From: CAKZQX01 sp034435975
GTDB lineage: Bacteria > Chloroflexota > Chloroflexia > Chloroflexales > Chloroflexaceae
Length of the DNA: 64,000 nucleotides
NCBI GenBank assembly: GCA_034435975.1
Contig: DAOTWD010000156.1
Location: forward strand, 1 to 64,000
Direction of reading: 5' to 3'
Below, one piece after another: positions 8,360-16,984 of the stretch. The stretch's first letter is position 1, and each line of letters opens with the position of its first letter. The translations under genes and the position numbers were made by a program. The notes below the pieces were generated by a model that did not search any database, was not told where the DNA came from, and worked only from the letters and a program-made list of their open reading frames with translations.

Positions 8360-10093
8360 TTATGTTATGCTGGTACTGTCGATCGGCGATGTTGTGCTTT
8401 CAGCCATTTGTTTGTACTTATGGCGGCGGTAGCGCCGGCGATGCCACCAGGCACCTGGCGTTTCCCATATAATACGCAGGTTTTGTCGCCAGGAATGGGT
8501 CGCTACATAATAGACATCTGCCACTATCATCTCTTCGAGCGTACTATCTGGTTTCAAATCAATATACCATAATCCAGTGAAACCGACCAGATAGTCATAA
8601 CGGCGTTGATGCCATTCTTCCTGGAGGAGGAGTACCTGATCCGGGTGGAGCGGCGCAACGCCCACAAGAGCCATATCTCCTGTGAGGACATTGAGCAACT
8701 CTGGCAGGCGCTCAAATTCCCACCGGCGCAGCCAGTGACCAAACGGGCCTATCGTGCCATCTTTGCGTTGGGTACGAAATTGGAGCCGATCAAACGTATG
8801 CCATTGTTGCTGATCATCCCGACCTTCTCCCTCAGATGTCTGGTAGCGACGCCTGATGCACGGGACACGTTGGAAACAGGATTGACCACTGGTCAGGTAA
8901 ATAATCATGCCGATTGGGAGTGTCAGGGGTAAGGTGATCAGTAGGCATAGGAATGCCACGAGCCGGGTGAGTAACTGCCCCACCCATCCCTGTCGGGGCG
9001 CTGCCGGTTGGATAGCCATTAACAGAAACGAGTCAACCACGTGGAGGGATTCGCCAGATCGGGCTTCAATCATAATCGTCTGGTTCACAATGCGCTCATC
9101 GATGTGTACAAGGCGGCCAACATAGGTATATTCAAGGATACTGCTGTGGTGAATCGTTGCTTCATCGTCAATGATTACATTGGAACCCAGAACGGTGGCC
9201 GGGCCGAGTTCGGCCTGATACCCGATGCGGCAGTTTTCGCCAATGCACAGCGGTGGCGCCAGTCGAGCACTGGGATGAATAATATGATTCGGGCCGACCC
9301 AGATGCCGGGTGCGACCTGGCGGCCGGCGATCGAAGGGTAGCGTACCCGTGCTCGAGGTGCCCCCTCTGGCATCCGCCCACTGGTTGTGGCGGCATAGGC
9401 GCTGTAGAGGAAGACCTGCTGCGCCATGTGATATTCTTCGAAGATCAGGAGGGGATTCCAATAGTCCTGTGACTGATATCCGTATACGTCGATGCCCGCG
9501 GTCAGCAATGCGGGCAGGAGGTGTTCTTCAATATCGTAGCGGGTCTGGGCCGGAATATGGTGCAGTATCTCCGGCGCGAAAATGTAGGCACCCGTTAGAC
9601 ACTGGGGCTGTGGGGCAGGATCAACAGCAGTATGGGGCAAAAGGCGCCTCTGGGGATCAAGCGGAACCGCCGGAAAGCGCGAGAGGTCAGGGGAGGAGTG
9701 CAGGATCATCGTGGCCAGGCCTTGATGCGTGCGATGATACGCCAGGGCTGCCGTTATATCCAGATCCAGCACGGCGTCTGCACGTAAAACCAGAAATGTT
9801 TCGTGGAGTACTCCGCTGGCCCATTTGAGGGCACCGGCTGATCCCCACGCCTGGCGCTGATGTACATATTGGATCTGTACTCCCCACCGACTACCACTCC
9901 CAAAGTAGGCTGCAATAGGCCCGCCGCGTTCATAAAGACTGACCAGAATCTGCTTGAGGCCGGCGCGCGCCAGAATTTCAATCGCAATCTCCATCACCGG
10001 GCGATTCACAATGGGCAGCAGTGCTGCTGGCCTGGTGGCGGTCAATGGGTGTAACTTTGGTTCTTCGTCAGTTGCCAGCAGAATGACTTGCAT
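8360..10093 (-). CDS. Nucleotidyltransferase-LbH-phosphoglycosyl transferase fusion with degenerate active sites
   Basis: 577 residues. Residues 1-230 follow the sugar-phosphate nucleotidyltransferase fold (PLTATRPAALLPIVNRP, WGSAGALK, and Asp106 at the family's metal-Asp position). Residues 255-345 look like left-handed beta-helix hexapeptides. Residues 370-560 resemble a PF02397 phosphoglycosyl transferase with a hydrophobic helix (375-400), LQFRT in place of KFRTM, and NVLTGDMALVG. Both catalytic signatures are altered: the GGxGTRL loop reads ATDEEPKL, the PKP lysine is missing, and the phosphoglycosyl Asp-Glu pair of DELPQ is Glu461-Arg462 (ERLPE), with VAP instead of PRP. The protein may be a scaffold or regulator instead of an enzyme. 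An agagg ribosome site precedes the ATG. It heads the STAS/PP2C/RsbW genes. Confidence 0.8.
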   Translation of the reverse strand: MQVILLATDEEPKLHPLTATRPAALLPIVNRPVMEIAIEILARAGLKQILVSLYERGGPIAAYFGSGSRWGVQIQYVHQRQAWGSAGALKWASGVLHETFLVLRADAVLDLDITAALAYHRTHQGLATMILHSSPDLSRFPAVPLDPQRRLLPHTAVDPAPQPQCLTGAYIFAPEILHHIPAQTRYDIEEHLLPALLTAGIDVYGYQSQDYWNPLLIFEEYHMAQQVFLYSAYAATTSGRMPEGAPRARVRYPSIAGRQVAPGIWVGPNHIIHPSARLAPPLCIGENCRIGYQAELGPATVLGSNVIIDDEATIHHSSILEYTYVGRLVHIDERIVNQTIMIEARSGESLHVVDSFLLMAIQPAAPRQGWVGQLLTRLVAFLCLLITLPLTLPIGMIIYLTSGQSCFQRVPCIRRRYQTSEGEGRDDQQQWHTFDRLQFRTQRKDGTIGPFGHWLRRWEFERLPELLNVLTGDMALVGVAPLHPDQVLLLQEEWHQRRYDYLVGFTGLWYIDLKPDSTLEEMIVADVYYVATHSWRQNLRIIWETPGAWWHRRRYRRHKYKQMAESTTSPIDSTSIT

Positions 10094-10220
10094 GAATTGC
10101 CTCTGGTATCCTTCGCTAAAGGGTGGCGATACGTTACCCCTGGTAGCACGTTGTAACGCCGTGGGACGGGTCTCACGCTACCGAGCGGCTGACGTCATTT
10201 CTCCATAGATCACCTCAAAA

Positions 10221-10298
10221 TGGGTGTCACCGTTCAGGGAACGGTTTACCGGCAGGGGTGCGGGGGACGCCCCCCCATCCTACCTGAATGGGTACCCA
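10221..10298. repeat. Family A mini inverted-repeat element, copy 2
   Basis: A 78-bp element with ends tgggtgtcaccgttcagg (10221-10238) and cctgaatgggtaccca (10283-10298), imperfect inverted repeats of each other. The middle contains a GC-rich palindrome (gcgggggacgccccccc). It fills the 219-bp gap between two minus-strand genes and so would lie in the transcript if they are co-transcribed. Confidence 0.6.
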
Positions 10299-10312
10299 TG
10301 TGACCTGTGAAC

Positions 10313-11767
10313 CTATGCCGCCATCGCCGTTGATACATCCCGAAACAACGGGAGCAGGGTGTCGAGTTTGACCAGTTGAATGGTACGTAGTACATCGTGG
10401 GAACATCCCGCGATGCGTAACGCCCCCCCTCGTTCACGTAACTCACGATCTAACTTGATCATGGCGGCCATCCCGGCACTGGAGAGAAACACCGTTTCAC
10501 TAAAGTCCAGGATTAAGTGCGGGCTGTGCTCCAGGCTCTGAACACATTTTTCCAACATAATGGGGGTCGTGGTGCCATCGAGTACGCGCGGCATTTTCAT
10601 AATCAGCCAGCCAGTGCTATCAGCATCTGGTTCTGTCACGGGGAGTGGGTCATTATGGCGTGCAACCAGGATAGACTCAAGATCCGCGTGAATTTCAAAA
10701 AATTTATCCAGACGGGTAATTTCGAGAACCTGGGCGATTGGACGTGGGACAGCAACCAGCCAGAAGCGCCCACCTTCCTCGCGGGCGCGGTTGGCCAGGG
10801 CAACCAGTGCGCCCAGGGCCGAACTGTCCAGAAAATCGGCGGCAGCGAGGTTAATAGCGAGGAAGGGACTCTGTTGTAATGCTTCTTCTGCTCGCTTCAT
10901 AAATGCCTCACGATTGTGGATATCAATTCGTCCCTGGACGTGGATAATAGCCGTTTTTTCAATCATTATAGTATCTGATATGGGCACTAATGGTGAGGGG
11001 TGATGTCCCTTCCGCATTTGCCACAATTGATGAATAAAGAAGTAACCAAAGTATACCATGTCGTGGACATACCGTTTCCAGAGACGGCGTGGTTCCTGCA
11101 TGAGCCGATAGAGCCATTCCATGCCGATGTGCTGCATCCACATCGGTGCGCGGCGAGTAACGCCGGCAATCAAGTCTAGAGTACCGCCTACGCCAATGCA
11201 TACCGGCACCTGAAGTTCATGTAGATGCATCCGAATCCACTTTTCTTGCTTGGGATTTCCAAAAGCCACCAGTAAGATATCCGGGCGAGCGGCCTGCACC
11301 TCTTCGAGCACTGAACGATCCATCTCTAAGACTGAACGATTGGGTGGTGAAGATACGCCAGCAATCTGCAAACCAGGGTACCGGGTGCGCAGAATGTCGG
11401 CTGCCTGGGCCGCAACGCCAGGACGGGCACCGAGCAAATACATCGAGTAGCCTTTTTGCGCCGCTCGTTCAGCCAGGATCGGTACCATATCTGCTCCAGT
11501 GACGCGCCCGCTCAGCGGTACGCCCAGCAAGCGCGCTCCCCAGACCAGCGGCATACCATCGGCGGTTGCCATATCAGCTTCTTGTAAGATACGGCATAAC
11601 TCGGGATCATGCAAGGAGTTGACCACAAAATCGGCATTGATCGTTGCGACCTGATGACTCTTGCCCGTTTTGCGGCCAATGGTAATGAATTCCTCAAGGC
11701 GATCCAGCGCCTCGGTCATATTTAAATCGTCAATGGGAACACCCAGCAGAATCAGTAACTTGCGCAT
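10313..11767 (-). CDS. WecG/TagA/CpsF glycosyltransferase fused to two STAS domains
   Basis: 484 residues in three parts. Residues 1-245 are a complete GT26 WecG/TagA domain: ATINADFVVN, the TADGMPLVW loop with the conserved Asp70, LLGARPGVAAQAA, and FGNPKQEKWI. Enzymes of this family add ManNAc(A)-type sugars to polyprenyl-linked intermediates at the membrane. Residues about 265-368 form a STAS domain with phosphorylation loop DFLDSSALGALV (Ser315/Ser316). Residues about 388-480 form a second STAS domain with VFLSSAGMAAMI (Ser429/Ser430). The WecG domain alone is the usual family length, so the STAS pair is an addition. The adjacent STAS, PP2C and RsbW-like genes suggest the fusion could be phosphorylated or bound by an RsbW-like kinase. 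There is no clear ribosome site before the ATG. Confidence 0.9.
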   Translation of the reverse strand: MRKLLILLGVPIDDLNMTEALDRLEEFITIGRKTGKSHQVATINADFVVNSLHDPELCRILQEADMATADGMPLVWGARLLGVPLSGRVTGADMVPILAERAAQKGYSMYLLGARPGVAAQAADILRTRYPGLQIAGVSSPPNRSVLEMDRSVLEEVQAARPDILLVAFGNPKQEKWIRMHLHELQVPVCIGVGGTLDLIAGVTRRAPMWMQHIGMEWLYRLMQEPRRLWKRYVHDMVYFGYFFIHQLWQMRKGHHPSPLVPISDTIMIEKTAIIHVQGRIDIHNREAFMKRAEEALQQSPFLAINLAAADFLDSSALGALVALANRAREEGGRFWLVAVPRPIAQVLEITRLDKFFEIHADLESILVARHNDPLPVTEPDADSTGWLIMKMPRVLDGTTTPIMLEKCVQSLEHSPHLILDFSETVFLSSAGMAAMIKLDRELRERGGALRIAGCSHDVLRTIQLVKLDTLLPLFRDVSTAMAA

Positions 11768-11838
11768 TGTTTGTTATCAACTTTCCACTTGTACAACGAT
11801 AATGAAACGTATCCCTGGCACCAACCATCAGCGACACG

Positions 11839-11979
11839 TACCGGTTCAGGAGGACATTCGCCAGAGGAGGGTACAGGGGCCGCAAGCCCGCGTGAAATCT
11901 TCTTTTCGACCAGGAACATGCCGAAAAAGGAACTCCAGGAAGGGCACTGCCTCTCCTGACCACTCCACCTGAACCGGTA
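11839..11979. repeat. Family A mini inverted-repeat element, copy 3, perfect 12-bp ends
   Basis: A 141-bp element bounded by taccggttcagg (11839-11850) and cctgaaccggta (11968-11979), an exact inverted repeat. It sits in the 342-bp gap between the phosphoglycosyl transferase gene and the WecG-STAS gene. No gene lies inside. It is the best-preserved member of the family in the window. Confidence 0.75.
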
Positions 11980-11993
11980 GAGCAACACAGCGG

Positions 11994-12024
11994 ACACCAG
12001 AAGGCCGTTGTGTCCTTCTGGTGT
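11994..12024. other. Strong hairpin without T tract
   Basis: acaccagaagg (11994-12004) pairs with ccttctggtgt (12014-12024) around a 9-base loop; further pairs extend the stem outward. Neither strand shows a T tract, so a classical terminator is not supported. It lies just downstream of the phosphoglycosyl transferase gene (minus strand). Confidence 0.5.
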
Positions 12025-12109
12025 CTGGTTGGGTCTCCATGGCGTTGAAAAAACGAAGCTGCATATTGTGTTTGCCAGTTCTGCGCTGTTCAATTGGAAC
12101 CCATCAGTA

Positions 12110-12850
12110 TCAGTAAGCACCTTTACTGAAAAGTACCGCTGGTATAGTACGCAAAAGGATTTCGATGTCTTTAATCAGGCTTTGTTCGGAGATATATTGC
12201 AGGTCAAGCTCGACCCAGCGTTTGAAATCAATGTCGCTACGCCCGGAAACCTGCTGTAAGCCAGTGATGCCTGGCATCGCATTCAGGCGATGTATCTGGT
12301 CATAAGTATACTGGGCAACTTCTTTAGGTAGCGCCGGGCGAGGGCCGACCAGACTCATGTCACCTTTCAACACGTTAAACAGTTGTGGTAGCTCATCAAT
12401 ACTCAGTTTGCGAATAACCCGCCCAACACGAGTGACACGCGGGTCATTTTTCATTTTGAATACCGGGCCATCTGCTTCGTTTTTAGCCAGAAGATCTTGC
12501 AAGCGTTGTTCGGCATCAATGTACATCGAGCGGAATTTGTAGCAGGGGAACGGCTCGCCCCACTTACCAACCCGCGTCTGACGGAAAAGGATCGGCCCCG
12601 GTGAGTCTATTTTGATGAGGATGGCGGTGATCAGCATGATCGGTGCGGTCATGATCAGGGCGATACTGGCTACTCCCACATCTAAGATTCGCTTCAGGTG
12701 ACGCATAACTTTGGTACGGATAACCCAAATCAGCATAATGAAGCGCATGCGCTGGGTTGCCTGAACAGTACGGAAACGCTGGTTCGCAAAAATATCCAGC
12801 ATCCGCGCCGTTTTGGGGTCAAGATGTGTGTCAGGTCTGGTCTTCGGCAT
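12110..12850 (-). CDS. Bacterial sugar transferase (polyprenyl-phosphate sugar-1-phosphate transferase)
   Basis: 246-residue PF02397 phosphoglycosyl transferase with all hallmark motifs: HLKRILDVGVA before the membrane helix (about 55-85), PGPILFRQTRVGKWG, YKFRSM, NDPRVTRVGRVIR, the catalytic pair in SIDELPQL, and GDMSLVGPRPALP. It would start a lipid-linked glycan by transferring sugar-1-phosphate to undecaprenyl phosphate. The ATG at 12850 is preferred to one six codons upstream because an aggag lies 8 bases before it. A short 50-residue N-terminal extension precedes the catalytic core, without the extra membrane helices of WbaP-type enzymes. It is the first gene of the minus-strand block that continues with the WecG-STAS fusion. 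Confidence 0.93.
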   Translation of the reverse strand: MPKTRPDTHLDPKTARMLDIFANQRFRTVQATQRMRFIMLIWVIRTKVMRHLKRILDVGVASIALIMTAPIMLITAILIKIDSPGPILFRQTRVGKWGEPFPCYKFRSMYIDAEQRLQDLLAKNEADGPVFKMKNDPRVTRVGRVIRKLSIDELPQLFNVLKGDMSLVGPRPALPKEVAQYTYDQIHRLNAMPGITGLQQVSGRSDIDFKRWVELDLQYISEQSLIKDIEILLRTIPAVLFSKGAY

Positions 12851-13664
12851 TAAACCTACTCCTGGCATTACAGGGTCTGGTTAGCTTAAGCTGCTATTGT
12901 TATGGGGTTAACTGTACCAAGTGTTAATGAAAAAAGGGTGCATACGATGGGCTGTTGTATGACGAAATCTTCAGTTACAGTGATGCATACCGGGTACCGG
13001 GCAATGGTCGTATTGTTGAGGCGGGTTGGATTAAGACAGGTGGGCAGATTGGCACTCCGCACACCAGGTTGATCCGTGTTGAACCCGTTATAGCAGAAAA
13101 TCTAGACATTGAACAAAGTCCTGGTTGTTTTTAGGAGTACCAGTGTGATGATGAACGTTAGACAACGAGTCTGGCGGTGAAGCCTGGGAATGGAGTGCGA
13201 CCACTATGCTGCTACTTTATGCACGTAATCGGATTACTTTTTCAACGTGCATTCCTGGACAGGTGAAGATATTGCCATTTTTGATATCGTATGTCATCAC
13301 TAGATATTCATCGACTCCGAGTACATATAGGTTAGGAACGGGTTTTTCAGCTCGCGGGTTGCTGCATATCGCTATCCTAGAGGAGTCGTGGAAAACCAGA
13401 GTCCGGACTTGCATCCGGGGTGCGCACCAGCCAGGCGCAAGCCGAAACGCCCATTGGCCCTGGAGAGGAGAGCGCTATACTTGACCTGACATGCAATAGT
13501 ACTCCAACGAGACTTCATCTCGGCAGGGATGGCCACAAGCCCCTGCGCCCGCTCCCTTTCTGGTACGGCGTGGCTTCGCCGCGCTACACCCGACTCGGAA
13601 AGGCGAAGCCGCGCCGCACCTCCTTCCCCGGCGGATGTCTCGTGGTAGTAAAGAGAGAGAGAGT
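12851..13664. other. Long intergenic region between divergent polysaccharide genes
   Basis: 814 bp between divergent genes and without a convincing coding region; short frames here have no ribosome site or recognisable domain. It must contain the promoters for both directions. The right 150 bases are a family B inverted-repeat element (13500-13650). The remainder is mixed-composition DNA in which I see nothing else I can name. Confidence 0.5.
13500..13650. repeat. Family B mini inverted-repeat element, copy 1
   Basis: A 151-bp element with ends tactccaacgagac (13500-13513) and gtctcgtggtagta (13637-13650), inverted repeats matching at 12 of 14 positions. The interior is GC-rich with short internal palindromes (ggcgtggcttcgccgcgc). 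Its right end is only 14 bases before the start codon of the next gene, so the element provides most of that gene's leader. Confidence 0.7.
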
Positions 13665-14435
13665 ATGAAAGTTGCCATTCTGGCCGGAGGGGTGGGAACA
13701 CGCCTCGCTGAGGAGACCGAAATTAAACCTAAACCAATGGTTGAAATTGGTGGACGGCCAATTCTGTGGCATATTATGATGCACTATGCCCATTATGGAT
13801 TTAAAGATTTTGTCATTGCACTCGGATATAAAGGTGAGGTGATAAAAAAATATATCGTTGATTATTGTTCGTTGAACAGCAATCTGACCGTCAACCTGCG
13901 CACCGGTGTGGTGGCCATGAATGGTAATCTCGCTCCCGATTGGACGATTGAGCTGATTGATACGGGGATTCCCACCCTAACCGGCGGGCGGATCAAGCGG
14001 TTGGCACCTTATCTGGGTAATGAAACATTTATGCTTACATGGGGCGATGGTGTATCAAACGTGGATTTGCATCGGTTGCTGGCGTTCCATCGGTCACATG
14101 GCAAGCTTGCGACGTTGACTGCAGTTCGCCCTCCAGCGCGCTTTGGGCACCTGACTTTCGATGGCGATCAAGTGATCCAGTTTACCGAGAAGCCGCAAAC
14201 CAGCGAAGGCTGGATTAACGGAGCTTTTTTTGTGCTTGAACCTGGCGTCTTTGATTATATTGAGGGTGACGATACCCAGTGGGAGCGTGAGCCGCTCGAG
14301 CGTCTGGCCCGTGAAGGTCAGTTGATGGCCTATCGGCACGATTCCTTCTGGCAGTGCATGGATACGCTGCGCGATAAACGGCTATTAGAAACGATCTGGC
14401 AAAGTGGAAATGCGCCATGGAAAGTATGGGAGTAA
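13665..14435 (+). CDS. rfbF: Glucose-1-phosphate cytidylyltransferase
   Basis: 256 residues of the nucleotidyltransferase fold. The signature AILAGGVGTRLAEETEIKPK and PMVEIGGRPILWHIM is that of RfbF/DdhA glucose-1-phosphate cytidylyltransferases, which make CDP-glucose from CTP and glucose-1-phosphate. Also seen are YKGEVIKKYIVDY, TWGDGVSNVDL with the metal Asp, and the family C-terminus DSFWQCMDTLRDKRLLE. CDP-glucose is the entry to CDP-3,6-dideoxyhexoses and branched sugars. An agagagagagag stretch is the only ribosome-site candidate. The next gene starts four bases after its stop, so the two are probably translated together. The downstream SDR and methyltransferase genes suggest a methylated CDP-sugar product. 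Confidence 0.92.
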   Translation: MKVAILAGGVGTRLAEETEIKPKPMVEIGGRPILWHIMMHYAHYGFKDFVIALGYKGEVIKKYIVDYCSLNSNLTVNLRTGVVAMNGNLAPDWTIELIDTGIPTLTGGRIKRLAPYLGNETFMLTWGDGVSNVDLHRLLAFHRSHGKLATLTAVRPPARFGHLTFDGDQVIQFTEKPQTSEGWINGAFFVLEPGVFDYIEGDDTQWEREPLERLAREGQLMAYRHDSFWQCMDTLRDKRLLETIWQSGNAPWKVWE

Positions 14436-14439
14436 GTAT

Positions 14440-15465
14440 ATGCGAGTATTAGTTACAGGTAACAATGGGTACATTGGCTCCGTTTTAACTCCCATGCTCG
14501 TTGCTGCCGGGCATGATGTGGTGGGAATGGATAGCAATCTCTTCGAGGGATGCGTATTTGGTGAACCGCCGCCAGCCGTACCACATATGCGCAAAGATAT
14601 TCGCGACGTTCAGCATGCCGATCTGGAAGGCTTCGATGCGGTGATTCACCTGGCAGCATTGTCGAACGATCCGCTGGGTAATCTTGATCCCGCGTTGACC
14701 TATGAGATTAACCACCGTGCGGCTGTGCGTTTAGCCAGTTTGTCCAAAGAGGTCGGGGTTTCACGCTTCCTGTTCTCTTCATCGTGTAGTATCTATGGTG
14801 CGGCTGGTGATGATTGGCTCGATGAAACATCGGACTTTAATCCCGTAACACCCTACGGCCATTCCAAGGTGCTGGTGGAGCAGGATGTGGCGCAACTGGC
14901 CGATGCCAATTTTAGCCCGACCTATCTGCGCAATGCAACCGCGTATGGTGTGTCGCCGCTGCTCCGCTTCGATCTGGTACTGAACAACCTGGTGGCCTGG
15001 GCACTGACGACGAGACAGGTGTATATCAAGAGCGACGGGACACCATGGCGACCAATTGTGCATATTGAGGATATTTCACGGGCCTTTCTCGCGGTCTTGC
15101 ATGCGCCGCGCAATCTTGTCCATAACGAGGCCTTCAATGTGGGTCGCAACGAAGAGAATTATCGTATCCGTGAACTGGCAGACATTGTGCGTGAAACGGT
15201 GCCTGGTAGTGCGATTGAATATGCGCCCGATGGGGGGCCAGACAAGCGCTGCTACCGGGTGGACTGTAGCAAGTTGCCCCGTGTTCTGCCCGAGTTTCAA
15301 CCCCGGTGGGATGCGCGCAAAGGTGCCCAGGAGTTATACGCGACGTATCAGCGCGTGGGTTTACGCCTGGAGGACTTTGAGGGGCCGCGTTATAAACGGA
15401 TTGACCATATCAGGCAATTGCTCCAGACGCAACGATTGGATAAAACTCTGCGCTGGCAAGCGTAG
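14440..15465 (+). CDS. NAD-dependent sugar epimerase/dehydratase (extended SDR)
   Basis: 341 residues. The start ATG lies 4 bases after the cytidylyltransferase stop, with gggag at 14428-14432 as ribosome site. It has the Rossmann loop TGNNGYIGS, the SSSCSIYG strand and the catalytic YGHSK (YxxxK). The sequence belongs with NDP-sugar epimerase/dehydratases that act next to RfbF-type enzymes, but the step (4,6-dehydration, 4-reduction or epimerisation) cannot be read from the motifs. No separate RfbG-like CDP-glucose 4,6-dehydratase is present in the window, so either this protein fills that step or the gene lies elsewhere. Followed by a C-methyltransferase-like gene, supporting a branched-chain or deoxysugar pathway. 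Confidence 0.87.
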   Translation: MRVLVTGNNGYIGSVLTPMLVAAGHDVVGMDSNLFEGCVFGEPPPAVPHMRKDIRDVQHADLEGFDAVIHLAALSNDPLGNLDPALTYEINHRAAVRLASLSKEVGVSRFLFSSSCSIYGAAGDDWLDETSDFNPVTPYGHSKVLVEQDVAQLADANFSPTYLRNATAYGVSPLLRFDLVLNNLVAWALTTRQVYIKSDGTPWRPIVHIEDISRAFLAVLHAPRNLVHNEAFNVGRNEENYRIRELADIVRETVPGSAIEYAPDGGPDKRCYRVDCSKLPRVLPEFQPRWDARKGAQELYATYQRVGLRLEDFEGPRYKRIDHIRQLLQTQRLDKTLRWQA

Positions 15466-15661
15466 AGCACTCTGTCTGATCTCTCACAGCGGCTGAAGCG
15501 GCGGGCAACGATTGCAACGCCCGCCTGTGCGGGCGAGCGCGAGGTCACGCAGGTGGCCTTCGCGTGGTTGCCGGGGCGTTGACGCCCTCGGTGAGGGGCA
15601 CAGGCTATTCGATGAAGCAACATACAACGGTAAATACTCAACTGTATCAGGAGAGCAAAGC

Positions 15662-16894
15662 ATGTGGTACCAGATCGAGCAGCGCTGTCGTGCCAGTGGT
15701 TCACCTGACCTCCAGGTCATTCTGGCCTTCGGTGAAACACCGCTGGCGGATCGGCTGTTGACTGCCGACCAGTTGTCCGCACCGGAGTTACTCGCTCCGC
15801 TCACCCTGGTTTTTTGCCCTGACTCGGCGCTGGTGCAAATTGCCGAAACCGTTGATCCCGAAGTACTCTTCTATGCGGAGTATCCGTATTTCTCGTCGGT
15901 CTCTCCATCGTTACTCCGGCACTTTGCCGCCAGCGCCCGCGAGTTGATCGAAATGCGCCAGTTGGGTGCTGACAGTCTGGTGATAGAGGCCGCCAGTAAT
16001 GATGGTTATATGCTCAAAAATTTTGTGGAGCGCGGGATACCAGTGCTAGGCATTGATCCGGCGCAGGCACCGGCTGCGGCAGCGCAGCAGGCCGGGGTGC
16101 CCACGCTCAATACCTTTTTTACCCGCGATCTGGCAAAACAACTACGTTCAGAGGGAAGGGTTGCCGATCTCTTCCTGGCAAACAATGTGCTGGCGCATGT
16201 TCCCGATCTGAATGGCTTTGTCGAAGGTATCCGGTTGATCTTAAAGACGACCGGGATGGCGGTGATGGAAGTACCGTATGTGGTCGATCTGGTCGATCAT
16301 GGGGAGTTTGATACGATCTATCATCAGCATCTGTGTTATTTCTCGGTAACGGCGGTTGACCGTTTGTTGCGAAAGCACGGCCTCTTTTTGAATGATGTAC
16401 GGCGGGTTCCGATTCACGGTGGCTCGCTACGTCTGTTTGTTGAGCCACACGAGCGTGTGGGTGAGACGGTTCAAGCACTCTTGCAGGAAGAAAAGGAACG
16501 TAAGGTTGACACGCTGGCATATTATCGGGATTTTGCCGAGCGTGTACACCATATTCGCGCTTCCTTGTTGCAGTTGCTGCATGATCTGAAAAGGCAGGGC
16601 AAGCGCATTGCGGCCTATGGCGCAGCGGCGAAAGCGACGACGCTGCTGGCCTATTGCGGAATCGATACGCAACTGGTTGACTATGTGGTTGACTTGAACC
16701 CCTTCAAACATGGCCGGTTTATGGGTGGCAACCACTTGCCTATTTTCCCAACCACAAAACTGCTCGACGATATGCCTGACTATGTGTTGCTGCTGGCATG
16801 GAATTTCGCCGATGAGATTATGCGCCAGCAGCACGAGTATCGGCAGCGGGGCGGGCAATTCATCGTTCCCATCCCGCAGCCACGGATCGCCTGA
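15662..16894 (+). CDS. NDP-hexose C-methyltransferase-like SAM-dependent enzyme with degenerate zinc ligands
   Basis: 410 residues in the three-part layout of TylC3/KijD1/TcaB9 sugar C-methyltransferases: N-terminal zinc-binding domain, SAM-binding Rossmann domain (VIEAASNDGYMLKNFVERG) and C-terminal domain (AAYGAAAKATTLLAYCG). The catalytic-region string FDTIYHQHLCYFS and the following HGGS match the KijD1-type active site. The usual four zinc cysteines (CxxC...CxxC) are reduced: the first pair reads CRAS and the second CPDS, so half the ligands appear to be missing. The start at 15662 is supported by aggag 8 bases before it; upstream in-frame codons have no such site. Context: CDP-sugar genes before, two related methyltransferases after. 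Confidence 0.87.
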   Translation: MWYQIEQRCRASGSPDLQVILAFGETPLADRLLTADQLSAPELLAPLTLVFCPDSALVQIAETVDPEVLFYAEYPYFSSVSPSLLRHFAASARELIEMRQLGADSLVIEAASNDGYMLKNFVERGIPVLGIDPAQAPAAAAQQAGVPTLNTFFTRDLAKQLRSEGRVADLFLANNVLAHVPDLNGFVEGIRLILKTTGMAVMEVPYVVDLVDHGEFDTIYHQHLCYFSVTAVDRLLRKHGLFLNDVRRVPIHGGSLRLFVEPHERVGETVQALLQEEKERKVDTLAYYRDFAERVHHIRASLLQLLHDLKRQGKRIAAYGAAAKATTLLAYCGIDTQLVDYVVDLNPFKHGRFMGGNHLPIFPTTKLLDDMPDYVLLLAWNFADEIMRQQHEYRQRGGQFIVPIPQPRIA

Positions 16895-16984
16895 GGATCC
16901 TCACGTGCGGTTTTTACACTGGCTCTGATCCCCGTTTGAACGTGTCAGCGTTCCAGCGGGCAACGATGCAGAAAGAGAGGAACG

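Noticed and set aside
13206..13484. 92-codon frame upstream of rfbF
   Set aside because: No ribosome site, no domain, unlike neighbouring codon use, and it runs towards the repeat element.
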